This document shows, piece after piece, positions 45,546-53,357 of a stretch of 64,000 nt of DNA. The notes below the pieces were generated by a model. That model made no database searches. It saw only the letters and a program-made list of their open reading frames with translations, and had not been told where the DNA came from. The DNA lies in NCBI RefSeq assembly GCF_019145235.1, contig NZ_JAHSTV010000008.1, positions 300,335 to 364,334 of the forward strand, in the 5' to 3' direction. How positions within the stretch are numbered: position 1 is the stretch's first letter; every line of letters begins with the position of its first letter. Made by a program: the position numbers and the translations under genes. The stretch is from Pseudomonas farris (GTDB lineage Bacteria; Pseudomonadota; Gammaproteobacteria; Pseudomonadales; Pseudomonadaceae).

Positions 45546-45643
45546 CCCTTCGCGAGCAAGCCCGCTCCCACAGTGGATTTCTGTCGTACAGAGAATCTGT
45601 GTCCACTGAAGATCAAATGTGGGAGCGGGCTTGCTCGCGAAGG
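45546..45643. repeat. REP doublet, inward orientation
   Basis: Main-family units with spacer ending CACTGAAGATCAAATG. It lies at the convergent TetR/ssuF junction, just beyond the ssuF terminator. Confidence 0.9.
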
Positions 45644-45674
45644 CCGTACCGCCGAACTCACTGAATCACGCGCA

Positions 45675-45714
45675 TAAAAAACCCCGAAGGGCTCACACCC
45701 GTCGGGGTTGTTGT
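45675..45714 (-). terminator. Rho-independent terminator of the ssu operon
   Basis: On the minus strand AACCCCGA pairs with TCGGGGTT across a loop that itself pairs (CGGGTG/CGCCC-like), followed by TTTTTTA, 13 bases after the ssuF stop. Confidence 0.88.
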
Positions 45715-45726
45715 TTGCACACACGC

Positions 45727-45942
45727 TTACAACTTGGCGATCGACACCTCGGTGGATTTTACAAACGCGATCACTTCACTGCCGACCACCAGTTCCAGCT
45801 CTTTCACCGAACGGGTGGTAATCACCGAAGTGACGATGCCGGAGGCGGTCTGCACGTCGATTTCCGACAGCACGTCACCCAGCACGATTTCCTTGATCGA
45901 GCCTTTGAACTGGTTACGAACGTTGATGGCTTTGATAGTCAT
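45727..45942 (-). CDS. ssuF: Molbindin-like TOBE-domain protein (SsuF)
   Basis: The 71-residue protein is a single Mop/TOBE domain: INVRNQFKGSIKEIVLGDVL, SVITTRSVKELELVVGSEV, FVKSTEVSIAKL. Molbindins bind molybdate or tungstate as oligomers. In P. putida such a gene closes the ssuEADCBF operon and is needed for full use of sulfonates or sulfate esters, for unclear reasons. It follows ssuB by 34 bases on the same strand. Confidence 0.9.
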   Translation of the reverse strand: MTIKAINVRNQFKGSIKEIVLGDVLSEIDVQTASGIVTSVITTRSVKELELVVGSEVIAFVKSTEVSIAKL

Positions 45943-45976
45943 GATGTTGATTCCTGTCGTTGGATGAATCTTTAAG

Positions 45977-46783
45977 TTATTGAGCCCAACGCAATTGCGT
46001 AGGCAGTGGTGAAACAGGTTCCGGTTCCGGCGGTTGGCCAGGCAGGGACAGCACGCGGTTGAGCACTTCGGTTTCCAGAGCCGCCAGCCGATGGGAGCCA
46101 CGGACCCGAGGGCGCGGCAGTTCCACATGCAGGTCGAGGCCGACTTCACCCTCTTCAATCAGGATCACCCGATCGGCAATCGCCACCGCTTCACTGACGT
46201 CGTGGGTCACCAGCAACACGGTGAAACCATGCTGTTGCCAGAGCCGTTCGATCAGTTGCTGCATTTCGATTCGAGTCAGGGCATCCAATGCGCCCAGCGG
46301 TTCGTCGAGCAACAGCAAGCGTGGTTGATGGATCAACGCGCGAGCCAGGGCCACACGCTGCTTTTGCCCGCCGGACAACGCTGCCGGCCACTCGTTGGCG
46401 CGATCCGCCAGGCCGACCGCTTCCAGCGCTTCCAGTGCTTGCGGCCGCCAGTTGCCCTTGAGCCCGAGACCGACGTTGTCGATGATCTTTTTCCACGGCA
46501 GCAGACGTGCTTCCTGGAACATCAGTCGGGTGTCTTCCCGCGCATCACTGAGTGGCGCAGAGCCTGCAAGCAGCTCACCCCCCGTGGGCTTGTCGAGACC
46601 GGCGAGCAAGCGCAGCAAGGTACTTTTACCGCAGCCGCTACGCCCGACTACCGCCACAAACTGCCCGGCCGGAATGTGCAGATCGATGTCCCGCAGCACT
46701 TGCCGTGAACCAAAGGTTTTTTGCAGCCTGCGCACCACCAGCGGAATCCCGCGCAGCAAGCGTGGAGGTTGTTGAGCCGTCAT
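45977..46783 (-). CDS. ssuB: Aliphatic sulfonate ABC transporter ATP-binding protein
   Basis: The 268-residue ATPase has Walker A GRSGCGKS at 47-54, signature LSGGQKQRVALARAL and Walker B LLLLDEPLGALD, with the switch His in LLVTHDVSEAVAI. The tail HVELPRPRVRGS is typical of SsuB/TauB. The ATG at 46783 overlaps the ssuC stop by four bases; the frame is open to an upstream ATG inside ssuC, which is rejected. Confidence 0.95.
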   Translation of the reverse strand: MTAQQPPRLLRGIPLVVRRLQKTFGSRQVLRDIDLHIPAGQFVAVVGRSGCGKSTLLRLLAGLDKPTGGELLAGSAPLSDAREDTRLMFQEARLLPWKKIIDNVGLGLKGNWRPQALEALEAVGLADRANEWPAALSGGQKQRVALARALIHQPRLLLLDEPLGALDALTRIEMQQLIERLWQQHGFTVLLVTHDVSEAVAIADRVILIEEGEVGLDLHVELPRPRVRGSHRLAALETEVLNRVLSLPGQPPEPEPVSPLPTQLRWAQ

Positions 46784-47562
46784 GCGGCACCTCCCTTGGC
46801 AACCTGATAAGCCGGATGCCAGCGCAGCCACACACGTTCAAGCCCACGCGCCGCAAGGTCGGCCAGCTTGCCGAGCACTGCGTACAAAAGAATCGCCAGT
46901 ACCACCACGTCGGTCTGCAAGAACTCCCGGGCATTCATCGCCAGATAGCCGATGCCCGAGCTCGCGGAAATGGTTTCCGCGACGATCAATGTCAGCCACA
47001 TGAAGCCCAAGGCAAAACGCACACCGACCAGAATCGATGGCAGTGCACCCGGCAGGATCACCTGACGAAACAGGCCGAAGCCGGACAGGCCATAACTGCG
47101 GGACATTTCCACCAGCGCCGGATCGACGTTGCGGATACCGTGATACGTGTTGAGGTAGATCGGGAACAACGTGCCCAACGCCACCAGAAAAATCTTCGCC
47201 GACTCGTCGATACCGAACCACAGGATCACCAGTGGAATCAGTGCCAGATGCGGTACGTTACGGACCATCTGCACCGAACTGTCGAGCAGGCGTTCGCCCC
47301 ATTTCGACAAGCCGGTGATGAAGCCCAAGGTCAGACCAATGGCGCCACCAATGGCGAAACCGAGCGCCGCACGCCAGCCGCTGATGGCCAGGTGGGTCCA
47401 GATTTCACCGCTGCTGACAAGGCTCACACCGGCCTCGATCACCGCGATCGGCGCCGGCAGAATCCGCGTCGACAACCAGCCCGCCGACACCGACAACTGC
47501 CATACCGCCAGCAACAAGACCGGCAATGCCCAAGGCGCGAGGTTGTGGATGATTTTCTTCAT
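46780..47562 (-). CDS. ssuC: Aliphatic sulfonate ABC transporter permease
   Basis: The 260-residue permease has six hydrophobic segments and the ATPase-contact loop EMSRSYGLSGFGLFRQVILP. Its ATG lies six bases after the ssuA stop, and no clear Shine-Dalgarno site precedes it, so translation may depend on coupling to ssuA. In the P. putida ssu operon ssuD lies at exactly this junction; here nothing of it remains. Confidence 0.95.
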   Translation of the reverse strand: MKKIIHNLAPWALPVLLLAVWQLSVSAGWLSTRILPAPIAVIEAGVSLVSSGEIWTHLAISGWRAALGFAIGGAIGLTLGFITGLSKWGERLLDSSVQMVRNVPHLALIPLVILWFGIDESAKIFLVALGTLFPIYLNTYHGIRNVDPALVEMSRSYGLSGFGLFRQVILPGALPSILVGVRFALGFMWLTLIVAETISASSGIGYLAMNAREFLQTDVVVLAILLYAVLGKLADLAARGLERVWLRWHPAYQVAKGGAA

Positions 47563-47568
47563 GGCGAA

Positions 47569-48549
47569 TTACTGCGCATTGGCAACGGCCGCCGGTGGCG
47601 TCCAGATCACGTCTTTAATGCTCAAGGGTTTGGGAATCAGCTTGAGCTGGTAGAAGCTGTCGGCGATTTTTTGCTGGGCCGCGACTACATCAGGGGTCAG
47701 GAACAGTGCACCGTAGCCTTGGCGTTTCATCGAGGTCAGGGTGATGTCCGCTGGCAGGCCAAGCAGTGGCGAAACCTGCTTGGTCACATCCTCGGGATTG
47801 GCCTTGGACCATTCGCCAACCGCGCGTACTTCTTCCACCAGCGCCTTGATCACTTCAGGATTCTTCTGTGCGTAAGGTTTGGTCGCCAGATAGAACTGGT
47901 GGTTATCGACGATGCCCTGGCCATCGCGCAGAGTGCGTGCTTGCAGTTGCTGTTCGGCGGCGGCCTGGTACGGGTCCCAGATCACCCAGGCATCGACACT
48001 GCCACGCTCGAACGCGGCGCGGGCATCGGCTGGCGGCAGGAACACGGTCTGGATGTCGGTGTATTTGAGGCCGGCGTCTTCAAGCGCACGCACCAACAGG
48101 TAGTGCACGTTGGAGCCTTTGTTGAGCACGACTTTTTTGCCCTTGAGTTCCTGCACCGATTTGATCGGCGAACCCTTCGGCACCAGGATCGCCTCGCTGT
48201 GTGGCGCTGGTGGTTCATAAGCGACGTAGAGCAGATCGGCACCGGCCGCTTGAGCGAACACGGGCGGCGTTTCACCGGTGACGCCAAAGTCGATGGAGCC
48301 GACGTTCAGGCCTTCGAGCAGTTGTGGGCCACCGGGGAATTCAGTCCATTGCACGTCCACGCCTTGGGCGGCGAGGCGTTTTTCGAGTGTGCCTTTGGCT
48401 TTGAGCAGCACCAGAGTGCCGTACTTTTGATAACCGATTCTTAGCACGCCTTCATGGGTAGAAAGCGCCTGAGCTTGAGTAATGGCGCCGAAGGACACAG
48501 CCGCAGCAAACAGAGCGACCAGACCACGACGCAAAATGACAGTGCGCAT
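47569..48549 (-). CDS. ssuA: Aliphatic sulfonate-binding periplasmic protein
   Basis: The 326-residue protein has a signal peptide (MRTVILRRGLVALFAAAVSF, cleavage after AQA about residue 29) and the SsuA pattern: VLRIGYQKYGTLVLLKAKGT, DFGVTGETPPVFAQAAGADL, WVIWDPYQAAAEQQL. An AGGAGAGC site precedes the ATG at 48549. It delivers alkanesulfonates to SsuBC. It follows ssuE by about 100 bases on the same strand. Confidence 0.95.
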   Translation of the reverse strand: MRTVILRRGLVALFAAAVSFGAITQAQALSTHEGVLRIGYQKYGTLVLLKAKGTLEKRLAAQGVDVQWTEFPGGPQLLEGLNVGSIDFGVTGETPPVFAQAAGADLLYVAYEPPAPHSEAILVPKGSPIKSVQELKGKKVVLNKGSNVHYLLVRALEDAGLKYTDIQTVFLPPADARAAFERGSVDAWVIWDPYQAAAEQQLQARTLRDGQGIVDNHQFYLATKPYAQKNPEVIKALVEEVRAVGEWSKANPEDVTKQVSPLLGLPADITLTSMKRQGYGALFLTPDVVAAQQKIADSFYQLKLIPKPLSIKDVIWTPPAAVANAQ

Positions 48550-48650
48550 AGCGCTCTCCTTTTTGCAGTTGGGTTTTGGCTGCACCTGCTTGACCGTTAG
48601 CGGCTGAGTAAGGTGAGTATTTCAAATTCAGGTATGGCTTGAGTGCTGGC

Positions 48651-49244
48651 TTAAATGCTCCAGCGAGCACTCAACAAACGTTCGTTCAACAGGTTCGGAT
48701 CGAGCGGCTTGGGCCGACGAGCCATGGCGCTGAAAAACTGCTCCAGCGCTTCAAACAATCGTTGCGTAAGCTCCGGCGCCAACTGCGCCTGGGCGCTGCC
48801 TTCGCCGTAAGCGATCTGGCTGTCCACGGCGAAAATCCCCTGTAGCATTTCCTGGGCTTTCAACGCCGACAGCACCGGTTTGAGCGCGTAATCCACCGCC
48901 AGCATGTGGGCGATGCTACCGCCGGTAGCCATCGGCAAAACCACCTTGTGGCTCAAGGCACGTTCGGGCAGCAGATCGAGTAAGGTTTTCAGCGCACCGG
49001 AGAACGACGCTTTGTAAACCGGCGTGGCGATCAGCAAGCCATCGGCGTTTTCAATCTGTTGCAGCAGGTCGATCACCTTCGGGCTGTCGAAGCGGGCATG
49101 CAGCAAATCTTCGGCCGGGAAGTCCCGTACCTGGTAACTCACCACTTCCACCCCTTGCTCTTGCAACCAGCGTCGCGAGCGCTCCAGCAAAACTCCGGAA
49201 CGGGAGCGTGGGCTGGGACTGCCACCAAGTGAGACGACCAGCAT
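48651..49244 (-). CDS. ssuE: NAD(P)H-dependent FMN reductase
   Basis: The 197-residue flavodoxin-like reductase supplies FMNH2 to the sulfonate monooxygenase SsuD. Family motifs are SLGGSPSPRSRSG at the N-terminus (phosphate loop) and LLIATPVYKASFSGALKTLLD. It is the first gene of the ssu set here. Its usual partner SsuD is not encoded in this window, so it either serves a monooxygenase encoded elsewhere or another FMNH2 user. Confidence 0.94.
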   Translation of the reverse strand: MLVVSLGGSPSPRSRSGVLLERSRRWLQEQGVEVVSYQVRDFPAEDLLHARFDSPKVIDLLQQIENADGLLIATPVYKASFSGALKTLLDLLPERALSHKVVLPMATGGSIAHMLAVDYALKPVLSALKAQEMLQGIFAVDSQIAYGEGSAQAQLAPELTQRLFEALEQFFSAMARRPKPLDPNLLNERLLSARWSI

Positions 49245-49393
49245 TCAGACAATTCCTTAAGCGATGTTGGCGATTCGCGGCTGGCGATCTCGCGTTGATG
49301 GAGTGACCTTAACAGTTGATTTATATATCTATAAATCATATTTATTCATTTGGTTATATCCTAAACGAATATGAAAATTGTCTTTTTCCAGGC

Positions 49394-49420
49394 AAAAAAA
49401 CAGGCCGTCGAAACGGCCTG
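49394..49420 (-). terminator. Rho-independent terminator of lsfA
   Basis: On the minus strand CAGGCCGT-TTCG-ACGGCCTG is a perfect stem with a UUCG tetraloop, followed by TTTTTTT. Confidence 0.92.
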
Positions 49421-49446
49421 AAATCCCCTGCTTTGGTGGACTGATC

Positions 49447-49543
49447 ATTCCCACGCTCTGCGTGGGAATGCATCCATGGACGCTCCGCGTCCACTGTGAC
49501 GCAGAGCGTCACGGGCGGCGCTCCCACGCAGAGCGTGGGAGCG
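49447..49543. repeat. Cluster of nested palindromes (CCCACGCTCTGCGTGGG family)
   Basis: At least four self-complementary blocks follow each other: CCCACGCTCTGCGTGGG, GGACGCTCCGCGTCC, GTGACGCAGAGCGTCAC and GCTCCCACGCAGAGCGTGGG with AGC. The outer blocks also pair with one another. This family differs from the main REP doublets. Confidence 0.88.
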
Positions 49544-49561
49544 ATCGTCAAATTCGGATGA

Positions 49562-50200
49562 TTACCTGTTCGGTTGCGGTGTCAGACGCAGGTACGGTTT
49601 CACCGCGCGATAACCCTTGGGAAAGCGTTGCCTGATTTCGTCTTCGTCCTTGAGCGACGGCACAATCACCACTTCATCACCGTCCTGCCAGTTGGCCGGG
49701 GTGGCCACTTTGTAGTTGTCGGTGAGCTGCAGCGAATCGATCACCCGCAAAATTTCATTGAAATTACGGCCGGTACTCGCCGGGTAAGTAATCGTCAGCC
49801 GAATCTTCTTGTTCGGATCGATCACGAACAGCGAACGTACGGTCAGGGTGTCGTTGGCATTCGGATGGATCAGGTCATACAGGTCGGACACTTTGCGGTC
49901 CGCATCGGCGAGGATCGGGAAGTTGACGATGGCGTTCTGGGTTTCGTTGATGTCCTCGATCCACTTGTGATGCGAGTCCACCGGGTCTACCGACAGAGCA
50001 ATGGCTTTGACGCCGCGTTGAGCGAATTCATCCTTGAGCCTGGCGGTGAAGCCCAGCTCGGTTGTGCATACCGGCGTGAAGTCCGCCGGATGGGAAAACA
50101 ACACGCCCCAGCTATCGCCCAGCCATTCGTGGAAACGGATAGTGCCGGCGCTGGAATCCTGTTCGAAATCGGGGGCGATATCGCCAAGTCTGAGGCTCAT
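49562..50200 (-). CDS. lsfA: 1-Cys peroxiredoxin (LsfA type)
   Basis: The 212-residue Prx6-type peroxiredoxin reduces peroxides through one cysteine, Cys45 in SHPADFTPVCTTELG; Thr42 and a downstream Arg complete the family site. LsfA is a sulfate-starvation-induced protein in Pseudomonas and lies next to the ssu operon, as here. It has its own terminator, and its upstream region carries an ATAAAT-N4-ATTTAT dyad (50266-50281). Confidence 0.93.
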   Translation of the reverse strand: MSLRLGDIAPDFEQDSSAGTIRFHEWLGDSWGVLFSHPADFTPVCTTELGFTARLKDEFAQRGVKAIALSVDPVDSHHKWIEDINETQNAIVNFPILADADRKVSDLYDLIHPNANDTLTVRSLFVIDPNKKIRLTITYPASTGRNFNEILRVIDSLQLTDNYKVATPANWQDGDEVVIVPSLKDEDEIRQRFPKGYRAVKPYLRLTPQPNR

Positions 50201-50265
50201 GGTGCTGCTCCTTGTGAGTGCTTGTTGAGCTCAACTGTGCCTGCGTTCGATATTAATTAAAAAGA

Positions 50266-50281
50266 ATAAATATCGATTTAT
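50266..50281. promoter_or_regulatory. AT-rich dyad upstream of lsfA
   Basis: ATAAATatcgATTTAT is a perfect six-base inverted repeat with a four-base gap, about 65 bases upstream of the lsfA start. The longer match GAATAAATAT(C)GATTTAT is shared with the ssuE leader, which suggests one regulator of sulfur-starvation genes. The binding protein is unknown. Confidence 0.5.
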
Positions 50282-50432
50282 TTAGACCATAAAAGAATAT
50301 TAAATATCTGTTCACTGGACCTGAACGACCATCGGGATGAACATCGGTCACAAGGTTCGAGAAGGCCTTGAGTTGTTGCAAAAAGGGGAATTTCAAGGAG
50401 GGTTTACGGGGGTGAGCCCACCTTGAAAACGC

Positions 50433-50472
50433 AAAAGCCCCGCCCGGCGTGATGCCGGGCGGGGCTTTTTTT
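50433..50472. terminator. Rho-independent terminator, oprD side
   Basis: AAAAGCCCCGCCCGGC and GCCGGGCGGGGCTTTTTTT form a 12-base GC stem. It lies 22 bases downstream of the porin gene (minus strand, T4 tail) and has a longer T-run on the plus strand. Confidence 0.9.
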
Positions 50473-50493
50473 ACGTCGGTTACGCGAGCGCTA

Positions 50494-51885
50494 TTACAAC
50501 AGCGGGATCGAGTAGCTGACGATCAGACGGTTTTCGTCCTGGTCGCGCTGACCTGGAATGTCGTTGCGCCACATGGCGTTTTTCCAGGTGAAGCCCAGGT
50601 TTTTCAGTGGACCTTCTGGTACTACGTACGCCAGAGTCAGGTCGCGCTCCCATTCGGAACGGCCAGTCGCCGAAACGAGTCTCTGTGGAGTGGTTGAACC
50701 CACTCGACCGCTGGTGTCGATATTGTCACCACGTAGGTAAACAATGCCGGCGGTCAAGCCAGGCACGCCAACCTTGGCGAAATCATACGAGTAGCGAGCT
50801 TGCCAGGTGCGTTCGCCGGCACGGGCGAACTTGGCGATCTGCATGTCGGTAGTGAGGTAAGCCGAAGAGCCGTCACCTTGGTTCAGCCATGGGAAATCGC
50901 TATCGCCATTGCTGACCTGGTAACCGCCACCGAAGGTGTGACCGGCAACCGAGTACAGGAACAAGCCACTGTACAAGTTGTTGTCGACTTTACCCTTGGT
51001 GATGCCCGTACCGTAATCACCAGTTGTGAAGTAGTTGGCATCATGGCCGTTAGCGCCATCATCACGGCTGTTAAAGTAACGGAAGTCCGACTTCAACACA
51101 CCTGGACCGATGGACCAGCTATGAACCAGCCCCAAGAAATGTTGCTTGTAGAATTGGTCCAGGTTGCCGTAGTAATACTGCGCGGTCAGATCCTTGGTGA
51201 TCTTGTAGTCACCACCGCCGTAAATGAACTTGTTGCTGTCACGTCCTGCCGCAGTACGGCCGTTTGCGCCAGCGATGGACAATTCTTCATTGTTGCTCGA
51301 GTTACGACCTTTGACGTGCTCGATCTGACCGCCCACAAGGGTTAGGTCCTTGATCTCGTTCGACGTGATCTGGCCACCCTGGAAAGTTTGCGGTAGCAAA
51401 CGACCATCGTTGGTTACGATTACCGGCAATTTTGGCTGCAGGGTGCCGAGCTTCAGCTCAGTCTGCGAAATCTTGGCTTTTGCGGTAAGACCCAGGCTGG
51501 AGAAGTTGTTGACCGCCTCGCCATTGGAATCACTTGGGAAGACCGTACCACCGTAAGAACCATAATTGGTACGGGTTGCCGGACTTGCACCGTTAGTACC
51601 GCCGCCAGAATCCAGACGAACTCCCAACAGACCGATAGCATCGATACCGAAGCCTACGGTGCCTTGGGTGTAACCCGAGATAAAGTTCAGCTGGAACGCT
51701 TGGCCCCACTCTTCTTGTTTATTCTGTGCACCAGCGGCTTTGGCATCACCGTCACGGTTATCCGTGTTGATGTAGAAGTTGCGCAGCCCCAATGTAGCCT
51801 TGCTGTCTTCGATGAAACCGGCGGCGCCTGCCTGCTGCGCCAAAACCCCTACGGCCACAGCCAGGGCCAAGGTGGACTTCTTCAT
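50494..51885 (-). CDS. OprD-family outer-membrane porin
   Basis: The 463-residue protein has a signal peptide (MKKSTLALAVAVGVLAQQAGA) and mature start AGFIEDSKATLGLRNFYIN, typical of OprD/OprE porins. Alternating beta strands run to the end, which closes in ENRLIVSYSIPLL with a terminal hydrophobic residue. The P. putida sulfur island also has an OprD-type gene here, so uptake of sulfonates or sulfate esters is plausible. OprD members otherwise take up amino acids or aromatic acids. Confidence 0.92.
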   Translation of the reverse strand: MKKSTLALAVAVGVLAQQAGAAGFIEDSKATLGLRNFYINTDNRDGDAKAAGAQNKQEEWGQAFQLNFISGYTQGTVGFGIDAIGLLGVRLDSGGGTNGASPATRTNYGSYGGTVFPSDSNGEAVNNFSSLGLTAKAKISQTELKLGTLQPKLPVIVTNDGRLLPQTFQGGQITSNEIKDLTLVGGQIEHVKGRNSSNNEELSIAGANGRTAAGRDSNKFIYGGGDYKITKDLTAQYYYGNLDQFYKQHFLGLVHSWSIGPGVLKSDFRYFNSRDDGANGHDANYFTTGDYGTGITKGKVDNNLYSGLFLYSVAGHTFGGGYQVSNGDSDFPWLNQGDGSSAYLTTDMQIAKFARAGERTWQARYSYDFAKVGVPGLTAGIVYLRGDNIDTSGRVGSTTPQRLVSATGRSEWERDLTLAYVVPEGPLKNLGFTWKNAMWRNDIPGQRDQDENRLIVSYSIPLL

Positions 51886-52250
51886 TGTTTCGCTCCTCTC
51901 GTTCTAATTTTTGTGTTCTTTGGTCTCGGGTCTAACGCCCTAGATCCACAGATGCGCGATTAGCGCCAGACCGTGACTGACAAGTCAATCGTAACCATAT
52001 GTGTCTGCGACCAAGGTCTAATCGCAGTGATTTGGTCCCTGCAGGGTAATGAGTTCCTCATAAACCCAAAAAGAATTATTTCATTCTTTTTAATTCCATT
52101 TAGGAATATAGCTCTCGAGCCATGATCCGAACCGGGACAAAAGGTATCGGCTCATAAGCTAATTACTAAATGGTATTTATGAGCCTTTTTTTAGATCGAT
52201 TAGCGTTGGCGTATTCCCCATACGTCAATCACTATCGAAAAGGCGACGCC
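51886..52250. promoter_or_regulatory. Divergent oprD/tauA intergenic region
   Basis: This 365-base space is clearly more A/T-rich than its neighbours. The left half should hold the porin promoter and includes the dyad GACCAAGGTC near 52009. The right half has AAGAATTATTTCATTCTTTT and the hairpin described at 52149. No coding frame is convincing; an ATG at 52170 in frame with tauA gives a non-signal N-terminus and is rejected. Confidence 0.6.
52149..52192 (+). terminator. Terminator-like hairpin in front of tauA
   Basis: GGCTCATAA (52149-52157) pairs exactly with TTATGAGCC (52177-52185) and is followed at once by TTTTTTT. It lies 58 bases before the tauA ATG in the sense direction, with no upstream rightward gene to terminate, so it may be a leader attenuator. 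Confidence 0.65.
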
Positions 52251-53240
52251 ATGATGGCCAAACGCGCACTATCTAGTCAATTTGTTACAGTTTGTGTATC
52301 GCTGATATTTTCTTTTTCCGCTCACGCGGCGACTCTCACCGTCGGTTATCAAACCGGTATCGACCCGAGCAAAGTCCCTCAGGCTGATGGTGTTTACGAG
52401 AAAACCATTGGCCAGAAAATCGATTGGCGTCGCTTTAACAGTGGCCCGGAAGTGGTCACCGCCATTGCGTCCGGTGATGTGCAGATTGGCAACCTCGGCT
52501 CAAGCCCGCTGGCGGCAGCCGCATCGCGTAACCTGCCGATTGTCGCGTTCATTGTTTCGGCTCAGATCAACGCTGCCGAAGCCCTTGTGGTGCGCAACGG
52601 CAGCGGCATTGATAAACCGCAAGATTTGATCGGCAAAACCATCGCCACGCCCTTCGTTTCAACCTCCCACTACAGCCTGCTTGGCGCCCTGAAGCACTGG
52701 GGCCTGGACGCCTCTAAAGTCAAAGTGGTGAACCTGCAACCGGCGGAAATCGCCGCAGCCTGGAAGCGTGGCGACATCGATGGCGCGTTTGTCTGGTCGC
52801 CGGCGCTGGGGGAAATCCGCAAGACCGGCAAGACATTGACCGACGCGGCGCAGGTCGGCCAATGGGGCGCGCCGACCTTCGAGGTGTGGGTCGCTCGCAA
52901 GGATTACGCCGAGAAGCATCCTGATGTCGTGGCCCGATTTGCCAAGGTCACTCTGGATTCATTCGCCGACTATGCTGCCCATAAAGACAGCTGGACCGCC
53001 GATTCGGCACCGGTGCAAAAAATCGCCAAATTGACCGGTGCCAATGCCGCCGATGTACCGGAACTGCTGGCCGGGTCCACATTCCCGGATGCCAAGGCAC
53101 AACAGACCACCGCGCTATTGGACGGTGGCACAGCCAAGGCGATTGGTGAGACGGCAAAGTTTTTGAAGGAGCAAGGGAAGGTCGAGACGGTGCTGCCGGA
53201 TTATTCGCCGTATGTCAGCGCGAAATATGTCACTGAATAA
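52251..53240 (+). CDS. tauA: Taurine/sulfonate-binding periplasmic protein
   Basis: The 329-residue protein has a signal peptide (ending AHA about residue 26) and the TauA pattern: ATLTVGYQTGIDPSKVPQAD, FNSGPEVVTAIASGDVQIGN, FVSTSHYSLLGALKHWGLD, GAFVWSPALGEIRKTG. The ATG at 52251 has AAGGCG upstream. TauA normally heads tauABCD; here the next gene is convergent argA after a repeat, so the transporter ATPase and permease (TauB, TauC) and the dioxygenase TauD are absent from this locus. Confidence 0.92.
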   Translation: MMAKRALSSQFVTVCVSLIFSFSAHAATLTVGYQTGIDPSKVPQADGVYEKTIGQKIDWRRFNSGPEVVTAIASGDVQIGNLGSSPLAAAASRNLPIVAFIVSAQINAAEALVVRNGSGIDKPQDLIGKTIATPFVSTSHYSLLGALKHWGLDASKVKVVNLQPAEIAAAWKRGDIDGAFVWSPALGEIRKTGKTLTDAAQVGQWGAPTFEVWVARKDYAEKHPDVVARFAKVTLDSFADYAAHKDSWTADSAPVQKIAKLTGANAADVPELLAGSTFPDAKAQQTTALLDGGTAKAIGETAKFLKEQGKVETVLPDYSPYVSAKYVTE

Positions 53241-53251
53241 CACCCCGCCCC

Positions 53252-53335
53252 CCTGTAGGAGCGAGGCTTGCCCGCGGCGTCATCAAGGACAACCGATAAA
53301 TCGAGTCGCCTAATTCGCGGGCAAGCCTCGCTCGT
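53252..53335. repeat. Inverted repeat, GAGCGAGGCTTGCCCGCG family
   Basis: AGGAGCGAGGCTTGCCCGCG and CGCGGGCAAGCCTCGCTC flank a 40-base spacer. It is related to the main REP unit but differs in the core. It lies at the convergent tauA/argA junction. Confidence 0.87.
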
Positions 53336-53357
53336 GTTGGGTTTGGGGTCGCCCGGT

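Larger units (their letters stand above)
49245..49561. promoter_or_regulatory. ssuE upstream region with AT-rich dyad
   Basis: This 317-base space between lsfA and ssuE holds, from right to left, a palindromic repeat cluster (49447-49543), the lsfA terminator (49394-49420) and a very AT-rich ssuE leader. At 49332-49346 the sequence is a perfect inverted repeat, ATAAATcatATTTAT, with a close counterpart ahead of lsfA. No coding frame is credible here. Confidence 0.65.

Noticed and set aside
46552..48444. 630-residue open frame antisense to ssuB, ssuC and ssuA
   Set aside because: It crosses three real genes, has no ribosome site and a composition typical of shadow frames.
52170..52250. Upstream start of tauA at 52170
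   Set aside because: It adds 27 residues ahead of a normal signal peptide and begins within the loop of the leader hairpin. The ATG at 52251 has a ribosome site.
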